DNA of 64,000 nt from CAWJTV01 sp963845695 (GTDB lineage: Bacteria > Planctomycetota > Planctomycetia > Isosphaerales > Isosphaeraceae): contig CAWJTQ010000021.1 of the NCBI GenBank assembly GCA_963845695.1, forward strand, positions 1 through 64,000, written 5' to 3'. Of the stretch, positions 1-9,770 are shown piece after piece. The position numbers and the translations under genes are program-made. Numbering within the stretch: the first letter of the stretch is position 1; the number at the start of each line of letters is the position of its first letter. The notes beneath the pieces were generated by a model that saw nothing but the letters and a program-made list of their open reading frames with translations, was not told the origin of the DNA and searched no databases.

Positions 1-1864
1 CCGTTTCCGGTCGCGCGCTCACGAAACGGGTATGCGGCTAGTTCCGTTGGAGCCGGTGCAGTCCCAGCTCCTGGTACAGGTAGGCGTCAGGGTATCGTGT
101 TCGACCCTGACCCGGCACCTTGAACTTCGCACACAACCACTGGCGCACCCGATGGCGCGCGTGGCTATCGATGGCGCGGTAGGCCGAGCTGACGGTCCCG
201 ATGCGAAAGTAGTTGGACCAGCCGCGCAATTTGCGGTTGATCCGACCGATCTGCTTCTCGACCGCCAGCCAGGTCGTCTTGTGCCTCGTCAGTTCCCTGA
301 TCTCGCCGCAGAGCCGGTTGATCTTCTTCCGCGACGGACGGGGTCCCACATAGGGGCGCCCGTGCGACGGTCGTAGTTCCGGCCCAGGGTGTAGCCCAGG
401 AAGTCGAACGTCTCTCCCGGCAGGCGACAGAGTCGCGTCTTCGTCTCGTTCACCGTCAGCTTCAGCTGGGACATCATTCCCCGCATCACGGCCATGGCCG
501 GTTCGGCCAGGCCGCGACAGCAGATGACGAAGTCGTCCGCGTAGTTGACGATCCGCGCGACCAGACGTCGCTCATGTCCGCCGGTCTTCCATCCCTTCAC
601 AAATCTCCGCATGTCGATATTCGACAACAATGGTGAGATCGGGGCCCCTTGTGGAGTCCCCATCGCCAGGTCTTTGTTCCGGGTCGTTCGACAGCGGTGC
701 CCTTTCGCGTCGGTCTCTTCCACCGGGGTCTCCAGCCACATCTTGATCAGCCGCAGCACGCGGCCGTCGCTGATCCGCCGGGACACCGATTTCATCAACT
801 CGGCAAGGGGGATACTATCGAAATATCCAGATAAGTCCGCGTCCACCACCTCGGTGTGCCCCGTCCTGAGCCGCCGTTCCACTTGGCCAACGGCGTCCAG
901 GGCGCTGCGCTGCGGGCGGTAGGCGTGTTGTTCGGGCTCCAGGTCGGCCTCGAAGATCGGCTCCAAGACCCGCACCGCAGCCATCTGAACCACGCGATCT
1001 TTGATGCAAGGAATCCCCAGCGGCCTGGGCTTGCCATCCGATTTCGGGATGTACACGCGTCGGACCGGCAGGGGCTGATACGTCCCCTTCCTCAGCTCTT
1101 CCGCCAGATCGTCCAACCAGCGATCGGCACCGCACGCCTCGATCTCCGCGAAGCTCTGGCCGTCGACCCCCGGGCGCCACCGTGGGCACGGCAGCGCGGC
1201 GTAGGCGAAACCCAGAACGTCGCGGCGGTAGATCTTGTCGTACAGGGCATAGAATCGGTAGTCGGGCGAGTTCTTCGCTTTGGTGTGCAACGCTGTCTGC
1301 AACGTCCCAACCTTCATGGGAGGTGTTAGGCTCACGCCAATCTCCCGGCTGTCGGCCGCGTGTTGCGTTGACCTTGAACTAAGGCCCCTTCCCTCGACCG
1401 GAGTTACCCGGTGTCGACGGTACTACGGACCTATCCGCCACCCCAGGCGGCCCGGCCTATCCCTCGCGGGCGTCCGGTTGAGGGTCACGCGCCCTCACCG
1501 CTTGGGGTTTCCCGTGTTGCGTGGATCTCCGTGTACAGACATGCCGTCGTCATTACCCCGGTGGCCCGCTGGGTCGGATCGCTCGTGGGACGGCGTATTC
1601 CAGCCGTTTCCTGGCTCGCCAGCGGCTACGGCCTTCCCCATACTAATGCAAGGTCGGCGCACACATTGGACGTTTCGAGGCCTGCTCGACGTTCACTCGC
1701 GTTACGGCCTGCCTGCTCGCGGCATCGCCAAAGCGACACAGGTGTCTCGAAGGCTCCGACGGTTTCGTTACCTCCACCGCCGCTCCGATAGCTACCGGCT
1801 GGAACGACCGAGTTGCCGGGTGGGAGTTGCACCCACTGAAGACCCACACCTTTGCACGGCGCAC
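1..1864 (-). mobile_element. Group II intron (5' part and maturase gene; 3' end beyond window)
   Basis: A mobile self-splicing intron read on the minus strand. The 5' end is placed at 1864, where the minus strand reads GTGCGCCGTGCAAAGG, which fits the GUGYG start of group II introns; an overlapping GUGUG start at 1866 is an alternative. About 550 nt of gene-free, GC-rich sequence (1318-1864) then separates this end from the maturase gene, the usual length for domains I-III ahead of an ORF in domain IV. Domains V and VI must lie before base 1, so the 3' boundary is not visible. The intron sits about 280 nt downstream of the DUF1553 gene stop. Boundary placement is inference; the maturase identity is firm. 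Confidence 0.75.
38..1317 (-). CDS. Group II intron reverse transcriptase/maturase (one frameshift)
   Basis: Intron-encoded reverse transcriptase and maturase that helps the intron RNA fold, splice and retrohome. The RT domain shows the catalytic NYADDFVICC motif, the upstream GTPQGAPISPLLSNI motif and the N-terminal QTALHTKAKNSPDYRFYALY segment. The maturase (GIIM) part follows as RGWSNYFRIG. The reading frame breaks near 289-349: the first frame ends just after the LGYTLGRNY segment and the neighbouring frame resumes with RPSRKKINRLCGEIRE, so the two pieces make one protein of about 425 residues. I start at the ATG at 1317 (MKVGTLQ) rather than six codons earlier because family members begin there. 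No endonuclease domain is visible before the stop at 38, so an endonuclease-less type is likely. Confidence 0.85.
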
Positions 1865-2146
1865 ACTAGCGGCGTCCCCGTTTCCGGTCCCCGCCCGGAC
1901 CTTCGGAGTGCCGGTCGAGAGCGTCTTTCAGTACGACGGCTTCCAGACGTTGGAGAGCGAGGTACGTCCCAGAATGGGATCCGGACCTCTGAAGGACCTC
2001 TGCGCATCGGTCACTACCACGACGGACGAATATAGTGTACGTACGTGCGGTAAATTCGTGTCGCTCCACCTGTTCTTCCACCTGTTCTCAGGACTGGAGT
2101 GCTCGCTAGGTGCACTCACGGGGCTTGCCCGTGGCTTACGAGCGGC

Positions 2147-4631
2147 CTAATGCCGGAACAGGAATTCCTTGGAGTTGATCAGCACCCAGCCCAGGTCTTC
2201 GATGCCCTGGCGACGGTCTTTCGAGCCGCTCAGGTGCTTGACGGCGGCCTCGAGCTCGCTGGCACTGGGCTCTCTGGAAAGCGCCACCAGGTAGAGCTCG
2301 CGCGTGATCTCCTGGGGCGACTTGCCGCTCTTGGCGAGCTGACCCATTCGGCCTTTGTCGTCGTGCAACTTGCCGTTAACCGTCGCGCCGCCAATCAGTT
2401 GGAGGGCCTGAGACAGGTTCGATTCGCTCTCCCGCTCGCATTCACAGGCCAACTCGCGGGCGGGGCGTCCGAACGTCTTGAGGAAGGGATTGTCCATCTT
2501 GCCGTCCGGGATCTGGGTCGCGCGGGCGCCGTTGGGCAACCCGGCGAACGGGGTGGTCGTTCCGGTCAGGGCTGGAGATGGCGTCGAGCAAGACCTCCGC
2601 GGGCAAGAGCCGGGTCTGCGCGTGGGAGAAGTAAAGGCCATCGTCCACGTTGAAGGAGTTCGTCGTGGCACTGAGCTGATAGGTCCGACTTCGCAACGAT
2701 CGAGCGAACCAACGCCTTCAGATGGTAGCCGTTCTTGACGAATTCGGCCGTGAGGCCGTCAAGGAGCTCGTCGTTCGAGGCGGGGTTGGAGTCGCGGAAG
2801 TCGTCGACCGGCTCGACGATCCCGCGCCCGATCAGGTGATACCAGATCCGGTTGACCAGGCTCTTGGCGAAGAACGGGTTCTCGGTCCCGGCGAGCCAGG
2901 ATGCCAGTCGGGTTCGACGATCCCGGCTCTGAGGCGAATCGTCAAACACTGGTCCGCCCAGCGCCTTCGGCTTCATCGTCTGGCCGGTCCGAGGCTGTCG
3001 CACGTCCCCCGAGCCGGACGGGTACACGATCTCCTCGTCGGGCAGGTTCCCCTTCTTGCGGCCGATCTGCGAGAAGAACGCCGCAAAGCCGTAATAGTCG
3101 TCCTGGGTCCAGCGCTCGAACGGGTGATTGTGACACTTGGCACACTGGATCCGGACCCCCAGAAAGAGCTGGGCCGTGGTCTCGACTGCACTCTCGGGGT
3201 CCCGGCTGATCCGGTAATAATTCGCGGCCGGATTCTTGTAGGTCGAACCTTCCGACGTCAACAACTCACGGACGAACTCATCCATCGGCAGGTCGCGCTC
3301 GAGGCACGACCGGATCCAGCGATGGAAGACGTACGCCCCCTTGGGCTCGATCAGCCGCCCATTGGACCGAAGGATATCCGCGAACTTGAGTGTCCAGAAG
3401 TCGTAAAACTCGGGGCGAGTCAGCAGGCCGTCGATCGCCGTTTCACGACGGGTCTTCGCCGGCTCATCCAGGAATCGCTTCACCTCCTCGGACGTGGGCA
3501 GGACCCCGATCACGTCGAGATAAGCTCGGCGAATGAACTCCCGATCGGTGCAGAGCTCGGAGGGTCGGATCCGCATCCGGTTGAGCTTGGTGAAGACGGC
3601 GCGGTCGATCACGTTGTCTCGTGGGACCTCGGCCTGGACGAAACCTGGAACCTCCACCAGGTGAGTCAGACGGACGTTGGCGACCAGGTTGAGGTAATGG
3701 GCGATGATCGCCACCTCACCTCGCGACTTGAATCGGACGTAACCCTCAGCGTTGACTTCGGCGATCTCAGGATTGGATGAATCGTAGTAGCAGATCGGCG
3801 TGACGTCGCGGACCTTCTGATCGGCGTCGTGCACGAAAACGGCGAGCTGCTGAGTCTCGGCAGGCGCGGTGAGCACCCGGGATTCGGGGAGGATTTCCAG
3901 TCGGACGGCCTTGGTGGCAGCCGGGTCGTCCTTGGCCCCTTCCTGGATCCAGTCGTGCAGGAACTCGAAGGTCTTGGAACCCCGCGACAAACGCAGGCCA
4001 CCCTCGTGCGGCACCTGGCCGAGCGGCTTGCGGAGGAGCAGGCTCGTGTCGGCCGCCAGGGGATTGATGCGACGCCCCCCGGACTCTCGGGAAAGGATCA
4101 TGAAATCCTGGTCCGGCAGGTATCCTCGGAGGCTGAGGCGGAATCCGCCTTTTCCAGTCGGCGTGCCATGGCAAGCCCCCATATTGCAACCCGCCTGACT
4201 GAACGCCGGGATCACGTCACGCCGAAAACTGACTGGCGAGGGGCGGTCGATGCCTTCCACTTCGATGGCTGCCTCGAGCTCGCTGCTCCCCAACCGCGCG
4301 ACGATCCGCGCCTTGCCATTCCCCTTGGGGATGACGCGTCCTTTCGAGCTGACCACCGCGACGGCGGGCTCGAGGCTCACCCACTCGACGGAGCGCGTGG
4401 CATCCCGAACCGATCCGTCGGCGGCGTACGCGGTCGCGATCAGTTGTTGCGTCGCACGCCGGCCGATCAGCCGGGCCTTTCTGCGGAGCAATCGCTGAGC
4501 CTATCAAACGAGGGATTGGCCCCGGAGGCCGCCTCATCGGCTCTCAGAGCGTCCCCCCATGGGTGGATTCCAGCCAATAGGGCCGCGAAAATCAGCGTGA
4601 GTACGCATCGGCGAGGGTTTCGAGCGTGCAT
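2147..4631 (-). CDS. Secreted DUF1549/DUF1553 protein with Ig-like domains (frameshifted)
   Basis: Large exported planctomycete protein of unknown biochemical role. The ATG at 4631 opens a signal peptide (CVLTLIFAALLAG). After it come a bacterial Ig-like (Big_2) segment, a PSCyt-type segment with GCNMGACHGTPTGKGGF, a second Ig-like segment, DUF1549 (DNVIDRAVFTKLNRM onward) with the heme-like CAKCHNHPFERW motif, and DUF1553 (AKSLVNRIWYHLIGRGIVEP onward). The frame shifts near 4480, near 2690 and near 2570; the out-of-frame pieces read RSRTYQLSATTNSFNVDD and LKTFGRPARELACECERE, both typical of the DUF1553 C-terminus. The restored length of about 825 residues matches the family. Such proteins often pair with a DUF1501 gene, which is absent here. 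The breaks look like sequence errors. Confidence 0.8.
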
Positions 4632-5134
4632 GGTACGCACCTCCGGCCGTGCCAAATGAGGAGGGTGGGACTTCTCTGGGGGCAACCATCGGAACCGGGC
4701 CGCTTCGCCCGGCACCCTGCGCGATCATCAATTCAATTCTTTCGCCACGATGGCGAGATTTTTCAAGAAAAGTCAAACATTTTTCCTTGCGGCCGTCTTC
4801 TCATTGGTATCGGCTCTGGACTTGCGGGAAGCCGTGGAGCTTATACAATAAACATGTTCGCGCGCTGTCCGCCGGTTGTCGATCGCGGCGTGCCCTGTCT
4901 CCAACTCATGCCACGGTTGTCTGGTTCGCAATCCCCGTGACGGCTGCGGATTACTCCTGATCACCATGTCGGGAGCGGATTGAGACTTCTTCAGGAAAAG
5001 GTGTGGTAGACTGAAAACGTTGGTCGCCGTCGAGATTGCGATCGCGCCGGCAGGTATGCGGCGCCGGTTCGCGGAACCGTGAAGTCTCGACCCTGGAGGG
5101 AACCGGGGCGCCGGTTTCAAGGAGGAGATCTTCG
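4632..5134. other. Intergenic region between divergent genes
   Basis: About 500 bases with no supportable gene. It must hold the promoter of the minus-strand DUF1553 gene and of the plus-strand gene at 5135. An AT-richer stretch around 4735-4860 would suit promoters, but I cannot name a clear -35/-10 pair. A purine-rich GGAGGAG at 5121 is the ribosome binding site of the next gene. Confidence 0.5.
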
Positions 5135-5582
5135 ATGATGGGACGTGTGGCGAGTGGGTGGGCACGGTTCGGACTTCCGGGGTTGGCTCTGGGTCTGGCC
5201 GTTGCGTGGGGAACGGGTTTTCGAGGGGAGCAGGCCGCGGCGCAGCAGGCGCCGAGTGGTTCGGCTCGGCCGGCACCTGCGGCAGTCGGCGGTCATGGCC
5301 GAGCTGAGGTGACGAAATCGCAGTCGGCGCGAACGGTCGTTGCGAACGATCCGGGTGGGACGCTGGCCCTCATCGCTAATACCAACCGGAGCGGGTTCAA
5401 TGGCTTTATCTCGTCGATACGAAGCAGAAGTCGTTCGCGATCTACCGCATCGACCCCGCCAATCCCAAAGGGAGCGTCAAGCTCGAGGCATCGCGCAAGT
5501 ATCGATGGGACCTGGAGCTGGATGAATACAACAACCAGGGACTGGAGCCCTCCGCCGTGGAGGCGCGGGTCCGGATCGCTGA
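5135..5582 (+). CDS. Small secreted hypothetical protein (frameshifted)
   Basis: Function unknown. The ATG at 5135 follows a good ribosome site (GGAGGAG, 5121-5127) and opens a signal peptide (GLPGLALGLAVAWGTGF) ending near AAAQQA. The frame then shifts near 5395; the other frame reads WLYLVDTKQKSFAIYRIDP followed by KYRWDLELDEYNNQGLEP, a coherent beta-rich domain that looks like a planctomycete periplasmic protein. The C-terminal end is uncertain: the second frame is open into the next gene, and a further shift would give the stop at 5580-5582. The mature domain, about 100 residues, shows no catalytic motif that I recognise. Confidence 0.6.
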
Positions 5583-5700
5583 CTCATACGACCCAGTAGA
5601 CAGGGCGGACCACCGGCGTGATGGGTCGGGGTTTTCCCTGCAAGCGAGTGGACTTCCAACGACTGCGACAGGGCTGATCTCGACCGCGAGGAGCACGTCC

Positions 5701-7244
5701 ATGGCTCAGTTTTATACATTAGAAGAAGCGGCCCGGGTCCTGGGCATGAGCGCCGAGGAACTCAAGTCCAAGGCCCAAGCGCGAGAGGTTCGCGCTTTCC
5801 TTGATGGCGGATCGTGGCGGTTCCGCGTCGTCGACGTGGATGAGCTGGCCCGCCGTCGCGGACTGGGTAGCGACGCCGAACTCCGCCTCTCCGACCTGGA
5901 AGTCCCGGCGGCCTCGAGTGGATCGAGTGCCGATGACCTGGACCTATCCGAGTTCCACCTGGGCGTGGCCAAGCCCGACTTGGGCGCGGAGACCATGCAT
6001 CTGGGCAAGGCAGGGCGATCGGCCTCCGAGGGCTCGTCGGAACACGACATCCTGCTCGACGACCTGTCGTTGCCGCCCAACCCGGTCACGGGTTCCAGCT
6101 CGGTTATCATCGGCGCTTCGACGTCGGGAAAACTTCCTACGGATTCGGATGTGCGTCTGGTCCCGGATAACGTCGGCGGCTCCAGCGACTCGGATGTGCG
6201 GTTGGCTCCTCGCGACGCGGCCTCAGGCAGCCGAGCGATTCCGACGTGACCTTGATCAAGGACGACACCGCCGACCACGGCATCCTCTCTCCGGGCAGCG
6301 GCAGCGACACGTCCGTGCGCTCCAGCCCGTTCCTGGGTTCTTCGGCGGAGGTCCCCGCCAGCCAGTCCGACAGCGACTTCGACCTGAACCCCTCGAGCGA
6401 GCTGATCGATGCCCTCCAGCCGGATTCGGGCAGCGATTTCGAGTTGAGCGCGCTGGACGCCAGCGACGAGTTCGAATCCACGCCGCTGACCAAAGCGAGC
6501 GATTCCGACGTCACGGCCGCGGACCCCAATCTTTCCGGGATCAATCTGTCTCGACCGAGCGACTCGGGGATCAATCTCCAGGCCGCCAGCGGCCTGGGTC
6601 TGGGACACGTCGGACTCGATCGAGCTGGCCCCGCTGAGCGACGAGGACATCAAGTCGTCCGGACCGGCCAAGCCGGCCAAGCCCTGCGCCGAAGAAGTCC
6701 TTGTCGGCCACCCCACCGCCCGCGGTGAAGAAGGGCGAGAAGGACATCTTCGACGACACCGACTTCGAGGTCGACGTCCCCTTGTCCGACGACGATTCCG
6801 ACGACAAGACGGTTCAGCTCGAGGCCGCGAGCGACTTCGAGCTGGAGGAGAGTGACAGCGGCTCCGAAGTCTTTGCCATCGACGAAGAGGCCGTCGATCA
6901 AAACGCGGCAACTGCCATGGCCCCTTCGGCATTCGCCGAGGATGAAGAGGATGAGGAAGACGACGGGTTCGACGCGGCGGTTTCCAGCGAGATGACCAGC
7001 GGTTGGTCGGGTTCCGATACGTCGAGCCGTAGGGGCGGAACGGGCCGCTCCTGCCATGGTCCTCTCGCGTGACACCGAGGCGGAGTGGAGCGGCCTGTGG
7101 GTCGGCATGCTCGGCGTTTCCACCCTCTTCCTCATGATCGTTTCGTTCATCTCTTACGACTTGATGCGCAACCTTTACGAATTCCGCGACGGCGGTCCGG
7201 CCTCCGGGCTAGTCAAAGCCATCGCGGGTCTGTTCGGAGGTTGA
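5701..7244 (+). CDS. Excisionase-like HTH protein with acidic linker and C-terminal membrane helix (frameshifted)
   Basis: The first ~55 residues form a MerR/excisionase-like helix-turn-helix: MAQFYTLEEAARVLGMSAEE, then a GGSWRFRVVDVDELARRRGL wing. A long low-complexity Asp/Ser/Glu-rich stretch follows (repeated DSDVRL, SDSDFDLN, DEEDEEDDGFD). At the C-terminus comes WSGLWVGMLGVSTLFLMIVS, one membrane helix, then a short tail ending GLFGG. Frames change near 6240, between 6600 and 6720, and near 7050, yet every piece keeps the same acidic composition, so I read one gene of about 510 residues. The architecture suggests a tail-anchored protein whose N-terminal domain faces the cytoplasm. Its DNA or protein target is unknown. 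Confidence 0.7.
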
Positions 7245-7456
7245 TTGACTGTTCGCGCGGTTCGTCGCGAGGCCGTTCGGCCTCGCGACGAGGCTTCTGG
7301 AGCCCAAAAGGAACCGGTAGCCCGTCGCTTGAGCTCGCCCCGGCCGCGCACGGTGCTCGCCGGTGGTCCGCCTCGAGACTGAAGATCCGACGACCGATGG
7401 ACGGTCCGGATGGGACAAGACTCGCGAACGATCGGTCCCGAAAGGAGGCGGAACGG

Positions 7457-7924
7457 ATGGTTCGTGCCTGCCCCCACGTCCCCAGCCTCGGAGTCTTTGT
7501 CCTGATGATCGTCGCGACCGCCTTCTCACCGGGTTGCGGGATCGTCCCGCGCTCGAGGATGGATGAGTGCCAGAAGCTCAGCCAACTCCTCCGATCCGAA
7601 AATGCACGGCTGAAGGACCAGGTCCTCGCTCTTCAGAGCGAGAACCGGGATTACGCCGATCGCGCGGTCGACGACCTGCGCCGTTTGACGGTCCGTGACC
7701 AGGCGATCGAGCGGCTGGAGCAGAGCGTGCAGGCCTACCAGGACGATCGCGAACGTCTGGCCGCGTCCTACGAACAACTTGTGGTGAGCCTGGGCGGACC
7801 GACGGAGCCGAACCACACGCGTGCGGGCTTGAAGCCTTCCGAGCAAGACACCAGGCGCCGGGTCGGGGGCAGTCTGTCGGAGGTGGACCATCCGAATCGC
7901 AAGGGTGTTACAGCGACGGGATGA
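7457..7924 (+). CDS. Coiled-coil lipoprotein
   Basis: A 155-residue exported lipoprotein of unknown role. The start at 7457 follows AAAGGAGG (7441-7448). The signal sequence GVFVLMIVATAFSPGCG carries a lipobox-like SPGC cysteine near residue 27. Residues ~40-110 are heptad-rich and strongly charged (LLRSENARLKDQVLALQSEN and IERLEQSVQAYQDDRERL), predicting a continuous coiled coil, as in envelope tethering or scaffold proteins. The last 45 residues are basic and Gly/Thr-rich without a fold I can name. The frame is intact. It follows the HTH/acidic gene by about 210 bases, which contain no clear terminator. Confidence 0.7.
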   Translation: MVRACPHVPSLGVFVLMIVATAFSPGCGIVPRSRMDECQKLSQLLRSENARLKDQVLALQSENRDYADRAVDDLRRLTVRDQAIERLEQSVQAYQDDRERLAASYEQLVVSLGGPTEPNHTRAGLKPSEQDTRRRVGGSLSEVDHPNRKGVTATG

Positions 7925-8064
7925 TGACGAGACCGGCCGGCCCACCGGGCGAGCGCGAGTCGATCAGTCTGGCCCTTGACGGGGGCTTGAATCGCCACCC
8001 ATAATCCATTGATTGTGGATCGCGGACTCGAATGGTCGACCTACTCGATCGGGAGCGAACTGTG

Positions 8065-8770
8065 ATGCGGAAGTTCAGACCAGCACTATGGTGCACCCTG
8101 CTGACCCTGGTTCCGGGATTCGCGGGCGCGGCGGATATTCGTGGTGATTACGTGGAGGCACGGAACGCCGATGTCTTCACGGGACCGTGCTTCTCCAATG
8201 CCGAGGTGCTTCATCTATGGCAAGCAGGCCGTCATGGCGTGGAAAGTGAATGACGGGTCCTGGAAGGGAGTGGATCTGGCTGGCTTGTGTGTGGCCGCCG
8301 CGGTGCAGGGCGACACGACTTTCTCCGAAGATCACCCTGAGAAGGCCCAGGCTGTCCTGATCGTGGATTCTCAGGCGACAGAGCCGCAACGGCGGGCTCT
8401 GATCGATCTGGCCAAAACGTTGGGTGGTATCCGATTGAGCCGGGCTTCAACCGTCATGTCCACAAGGATGCGCCTCACGCTCGAGGACCACTCGACGTCG
8501 ACAAGCGAATCCGTTGACTCGACACACGCGATGCCGCATTCCCCCCGGGCTTCGTTCTGGGCCGCCGGGATCGCTCAGATCGTGACCCGGCCCCTGGACG
8601 ACCGTGACCATTTCTGCGGGAACGAGGTCGTCGCTTATCCGCCGCTCTCCAAGGCCGTCTCCGTGCAGCCTGCCTACACCTTGGGCCACGAATTCAAGGG
8701 CAAGGGCCTCGATACTCGGTGGGACGACCCGAACTGCCGTAGCAGCTTCGTCGGTCACTTCACCTATTGA
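8065..8770 (+). CDS. Secreted DUF1326 domain protein (frameshifted)
   Basis: DUF1326 family, function unknown. The ATG at 8065 opens a signal peptide (LWCTLLTLVPGFAGAADI). The DUF1326 start is clear: GDYVEARNADVFTGPCFSNA, a hallmark of the family. One base is extra near 8205: the frame then reads CFIYGKQAVMAWKVNDGSW and continues to the stop. The C-terminal hallmark HFCGNEVVAYPPLSK and the closing HEFKGKGLDTRWDD are also present. The middle, about residues 125-165, is a poor match and may hide a compensating pair of shifts. It is a single gene between two unrelated secreted proteins. Confidence 0.8.
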
Positions 8771-8971
8771 TGCCAGTCGCATCAGGTGCGGGACCTCGAC
8801 GAAGGTAAGATCCGTCGAACTCCTTGCAGACGCTCCACGCTAGTTCTTTGCCTGCTTGATGATCGGACATGGGGACTGGGCGTCATCGAAGCCCAGACCA
8901 GCCCAACGTTTTTCCCGATGCCCCACGCCCGCCCCCAGGCCCGATCACTCTTGTCCCGGGGTTATTCCACG

Positions 8972-9658
8972 ATGAGGACGTACTTTTTCGCCTTGGTGTT
9001 CTGCCTTGCAGGTTCCGGTGCCCTGGCCGAGGATTCGATCAAGGTCGAGTCACGCAAGCAGGCGCCTCCAGCCTCACTTGCCCCACAACTACACGCCGCC
9101 CTGAGCGCCCAGAGCATTCGCATTCAAGATGCAGAAGGTAAAGCCTTCGGGGAAATCTGGCTTCGACAGGCGACTCCGTCCTCGGAGAAACCCTCCGGTC
9201 CGAAAGGAGCCATCCAGTTCCCATTCCTGACGGACGGTGAGTTGCTCGGCATCCTGGAATTCGCAACCGAAGGTCATGATTATCGCGATCAGCCGATCGC
9301 CAAGGGCCTCTACACGATGCGATATGGCTTACAGCCGATCAACGGCGATCATCTGGGTGTCAGCACATTCCGGGATTACGTGTTGCTCCTTCCCGCGTCC
9401 AAGGACACTTCACTGGCGCCACCCACTCGCAAGCAATTAGAGCATCGAAGTGCCGAGGCTGCGGGGACGAGTCATCCCGCTTCATTCTTGTTGCTGCTCG
9501 CACCGCCGGGGAGCAAACCTGATCCTGCGGTGGTTCATGATGCCACGAATAATACCTGGAGCGTGATCCTTCCGCTCCGCCTTCAGGTCAAGGGCCAAAA
9601 CGCCCAGCCGATGACTTATCCGGTCCAGCTTGTGGTCGTGGGAGCCGCCGCCGCGTAG
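8972..9658 (+). CDS. Secreted hypothetical protein
   Basis: I do not recognise a family. The ATG at 8972 opens a short signal peptide (TYFFALVFCLAGSGALAED). The 228-residue product has an intact frame and mostly beta-type composition; GLYTMRYGLQPINGDHLGVS in the middle resembles planctomycete periplasmic proteins that carry a YTMRYG-like segment. The C-terminal PLRLQVKGQNAQPMTYPVQL looks like a final beta sheet. No catalytic or metal motif is evident. Its likely place is the periplasm. An upstream in-frame ATG exists at 8786, but the signal peptide favours 8972. Confidence 0.6.
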   Translation: MRTYFFALVFCLAGSGALAEDSIKVESRKQAPPASLAPQLHAALSAQSIRIQDAEGKAFGEIWLRQATPSSEKPSGPKGAIQFPFLTDGELLGILEFATEGHDYRDQPIAKGLYTMRYGLQPINGDHLGVSTFRDYVLLLPASKDTSLAPPTRKQLEHRSAEAAGTSHPASFLLLLAPPGSKPDPAVVHDATNNTWSVILPLRLQVKGQNAQPMTYPVQLVVVGAAAA

Positions 9659-9770
9659 AGGTCGTTTCAGGGCAAAGGATTCAGCTCGAAGGGGATCCGC
9701 CCTCTCATCTTTCCGGCGATTGCCCGGGAGCCCGCCTACTCCACGAGCACTGCCCCGGATTGAACCAATT

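Noticed and set aside
1280..2035. Long plus-strand open frame over the intron 5' region
   Set aside because: It has no protein-like composition, no ribosome site, and lies on the structured RNA part of the group II intron.
2722..3780. Large plus-strand frame opposite the DUF1553 gene
   Set aside because: It is the antisense reading of the supported DUF1553 gene and has no independent evidence. The same applies to large antisense frames at 20180-21208, 38730-39920, 42079-42942 and 62784-63956.
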